From Paracandidimonas soli (GTDB lineage: Bacteria > Pseudomonadota > Gammaproteobacteria > Burkholderiales > Burkholderiaceae_B): a stretch of 64,000 bases of DNA. The notes beneath the pieces were generated by a model. It was not told the origin of the DNA. It saw only the letters and a program-made list of their open reading frames with translations, and did no database searches. Shown here one piece after another: positions 62,397 to 64,000 of this stretch (the first letter of the stretch is position 1; every line of letters starts with the position of its first letter). Where the stretch lies: positions 1 through 64,000 of the forward strand of contig NZ_SMBX01000005.1 in assembly GCF_004342005.1 (NCBI RefSeq). The letters are read 5' to 3'. The translations under genes and the position numbers were made by a program.

Positions 62397-62867
62397 CTAG
62401 ACTGAATCGCTCTTGCCCTGAGCCTCCTCAAGGAGCATCTCCGCTTGATGGGTAAGCGCGTCCAAGGTTCTATCGAAGATGGCAATCTCCTTGTCGGAGA
62501 CACAATTCGTAAGCCTCGCCTGACGGTGAAGACTCAATGGCAGCGCGCGCGCGTACAAGCGGCGCCCCGTACGGGTGAGGCTTACTACTACGCTGCGTCG
62601 GTCGTGCTTGTCCGGGTTGACTTGAACGGCCGATAGCGCTTGGAGCTCGGTCACTGCCCGACTTACCTGGCTCTTGTCGTAACGCCAGAAATCGGCAATA
62701 CGTTGAACTGAGTCTGGACCGCGGCTTCCGAGGTATAGAAGAACTCGCCATTGTCGCACCGAGAGGCCCACTTCAGTCTGCAGTATCGACTCGATCCCAC
62801 GGTTCAGTAATGAACTCAGCGACAAAATGCGGTATGCCAAAAGGCTGCGGGGATCGATGTCGGCCAC
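62397..62867 (-). CDS. MarR family transcriptional regulator
   Basis: A 156-residue winged-helix regulator: LSVRQWRVLLYLGSRGPDSVQRIADFWRYDKSQVSRAVTEL spans the first helices and recognition helix (residues about 34-75), and NPDKHDRRSVVVSLTRTGR the wing. The start is GTG 62867. No strong ribosome binding site is visible. It precedes the tautomerase by 174 bases and may regulate it and the amidohydrolase gene upstream. The ligand is unknown. Confidence 0.88.
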   Translation of the reverse strand: MADIDPRSLLAYRILSLSSLLNRGIESILQTEVGLSVRQWRVLLYLGSRGPDSVQRIADFWRYDKSQVSRAVTELQALSAVQVNPDKHDRRSVVVSLTRTGRRLYARALPLSLHRQARLTNCVSDKEIAIFDRTLDALTHQAEMLLEEAQGKSDSV

Positions 62868-63006
62868 GAGAACGTTCGTTGTGTTTCCGCCCCCTCGGCA
62901 TCGCCCTGACAGGCCGCTCGAAGAGGCTCCATGGTGAGGAAATAGAGTGGCATTTTAGTTCAAAAAATGTATCCCGGCTTTGTGGTTCCCAGCCCCGCCC
63001 AGGTTA

Positions 63007-64000
63007 TCAGACGCGCATTGACGCGTATACGATCTCGCCGCCGACGACTGTGAGCACGGATTGGATGTCTGGAAGCTGATCTTCTGGGCAAGTCAGAGGA
63101 TCGCGGTCCAGGACGGCAAGATCAGCAAGCTTTCCTACCTCGATGGTCCCCTTCTTGTCCTCATCCCATGTCAGCAGGGCTGCTGTGCTGGTGATCGCGC
63201 GAAGCGCTTGCTCGCGAGAGAGCGCCTGTGTCTGCGCCACTAGAGTTCCATCGGTTCGAGTCCGTCTGGCAACCACGTGCCAGAACGGATGAAATAAAGA
63301 CACTGGAACGTTGTCAGTTGCAAGCACGACCGGAACGCCGGCTTCAACCAGTGTCCTGAGAGGCGTAATTTCGTTCTCGCGCGATTTGCCGACGCGCTCA
63401 AGCAAAAGCTGCCCTTCCTTGTATATGTAGCGATTCGTATGAGTGGTGACGATCAAGCCCATTTCTCGAATCATTTCGACTTGCGCTGCATTCAGAAGAG
63501 AGATATGGCTGAAGACCCAGCGTAACCCTGTGAGCGGGACACTCTTGTGAACCTCATAGAACAGGTCCAGCATGTTTGGCCAGATCGCAATGACCTGAAT
63601 GCGCTGGCGGGCGCACGCCGTCAGCAGTTCAATCGCCCGTTCTCTTGATAATGCGGTGTCGTAATTGAAGCCGGCCCAACCCGTCCTGGGGTATGCGCTT
63701 GCGCGCACGGCATTGCTGGGGCTGGGATCTATGTCAGCGAAAAGACCGGCAATGCGCAAAAAATCATCGCCTATCCCTGCGCCGCTCAGCCACCCGCACC
63801 ATGCCTCTACAAACAGTGGGATATTCGTGTCTGGAACCGATTTCCAGTTCGGGCTTATGGCCAGTGTCGTCCGAATCTTCAATTCGCCGCTGGCATGAGC
63901 CGAACGGTATGCTTGTATGAGTTCAGAGGCCGCGCCATGTCCTTCGAACACGCTGGTAGTACCGTAGCGATGGTAGGCTGCCACGGATGTGGGAAGCGTT
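63007..64000 (-). CDS. amidohydrolase family protein (YtcJ-like), cut by the window edge
   Basis: The C-terminal 330 or so residues of a metal-dependent hydrolase of the Amidohydro_3 type. SHISLLNAAQVEMIREMG holds a metal histidine, VVLATDNVPVSLF the catalytic Asp, and KKGTIEVGKLADLAVLDRDPL the return to the beta-sandwich typical of imidases and N-acyl hydrolases. The frame remains open to base 64000, so the N-terminus with the HxH motif lies outside the window. It reads toward the MarR gene, 139 bases away. The substrate cannot be assigned. Confidence 0.8.
   Translation of the reverse strand, partial: TLPTSVAAYHRYGTTSVFEGHGAASELIQAYRSAHASGELKIRTTLAISPNWKSVPDTNIPLFVEAWCGWLSGAGIGDDFLRIAGLFADIDPSPSNAVRASAYPRTGWAGFNYDTALSRERAIELLTACARQRIQVIAIWPNMLDLFYEVHKSVPLTGLRWVFSHISLLNAAQVEMIREMGLIVTTHTNRYIYKEGQLLLERVGKSRENEITPLRTLVEAGVPVVLATDNVPVSLFHPFWHVVARRTRTDGTLVAQTQALSREQALRAITSTAALLTWDEDKKGTIEVGKLADLAVLDRDPLTCPEDQLPDIQSVLTVVGGEIVYASMRV

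Overview
The window reads as chromosomal DNA of a betaproteobacterium, most likely of the family Alcaligenaceae (Burkholderiales). Three Bug/TctC-type periplasmic receptors lie in LysR-controlled catabolic operons. The housekeeping blocks gatCAB | mreBCD-mrdA-rodA - rplM-rpsI and trpE-gph-rpe have the arrangement familiar from Bordetella and Achromobacter relatives. The genus cannot be fixed from the sequence alone.

Layout. (1) 1-11100 is a surface polysaccharide locus: an EPS-type MarR regulator, a very AT-rich block (about 560-7140), then rfbB-rfbA-rfbC and a convergent WcaJ-type initiating glycosylphosphotransferase. The AT-rich block holds a fused nucleotidyltransferase/HAD enzyme, a flippase, a CDP-glycerol-type polyol-phosphate transferase, a Wzy-like polymerase and a DUF1972 glycosyltransferase. 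Base composition changes abruptly at both ends of the block, which suggests acquisition by transfer. A possible IS1380-type transposase tail lies at the left edge. (2) 11609-18645 is a catabolic operon on the minus strand (ketopantoate-reductase family, SDR, old yellow enzyme, polysaccharide-deacetylase family, Bug receptor, M20 peptidase), with several 4-base ATGA gene overlaps and a divergent LysR regulator. (3) 18654-20025 holds a TumE/TumA-type toxin-antitoxin pair and a headless GNAT gene. (4) 20033-27882 is a second catabolic operon (LysR, MBL hydrolase, two 2-hydroxyacid dehydrogenases of different families, HpaI-type aldolase, two Bug receptors, amidohydrolase).

(5) 27879-34472 is a patchwork: ilvE, an incomplete sulfate transporter operon (sbp-cysT-cysW without cysA), an intact RelE-type toxin-antitoxin pair, a decayed HI1419/HI1420-type pair and a HipBA pair with a broken hipA. 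Interspersed are three copies of a structured repeat (two hairpins of about 9 bp, with a compensatory base change between copies) that resembles the right end of an IS200/IS605 element. Two intact antitoxin-type operons carry palindromes inside their predicted promoters, and hipB has three copies of a 19-bp operator candidate.

(6) 34474-49242 is mostly core: a DMT transporter, a DUF4105 protein, trpE with a 25-residue Trp-rich leader peptide and attenuator, gph, an EAL-CBS-GGDEF protein, rpe, mltA, a UbiH-like monooxygenase, dsbC, a PAS-GAF-GGDEF-EAL protein, xth and pyrE. (7) 49192-61546 has an LTA-synthase-like phosphoglycerol transferase, gatCAB, the rod-shape operon mreBCD-mrdA-rodA and rplM-rpsI. 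(8) 61600-64000 has a MITE-like palindrome, a tandem tautomerase, a MarR regulator and an amidohydrolase cut by the right edge.

No rRNA, tRNA or CRISPR array was seen. Most long ORFs opposite the GC-rich genes are codon-bias shadows and are not listed.
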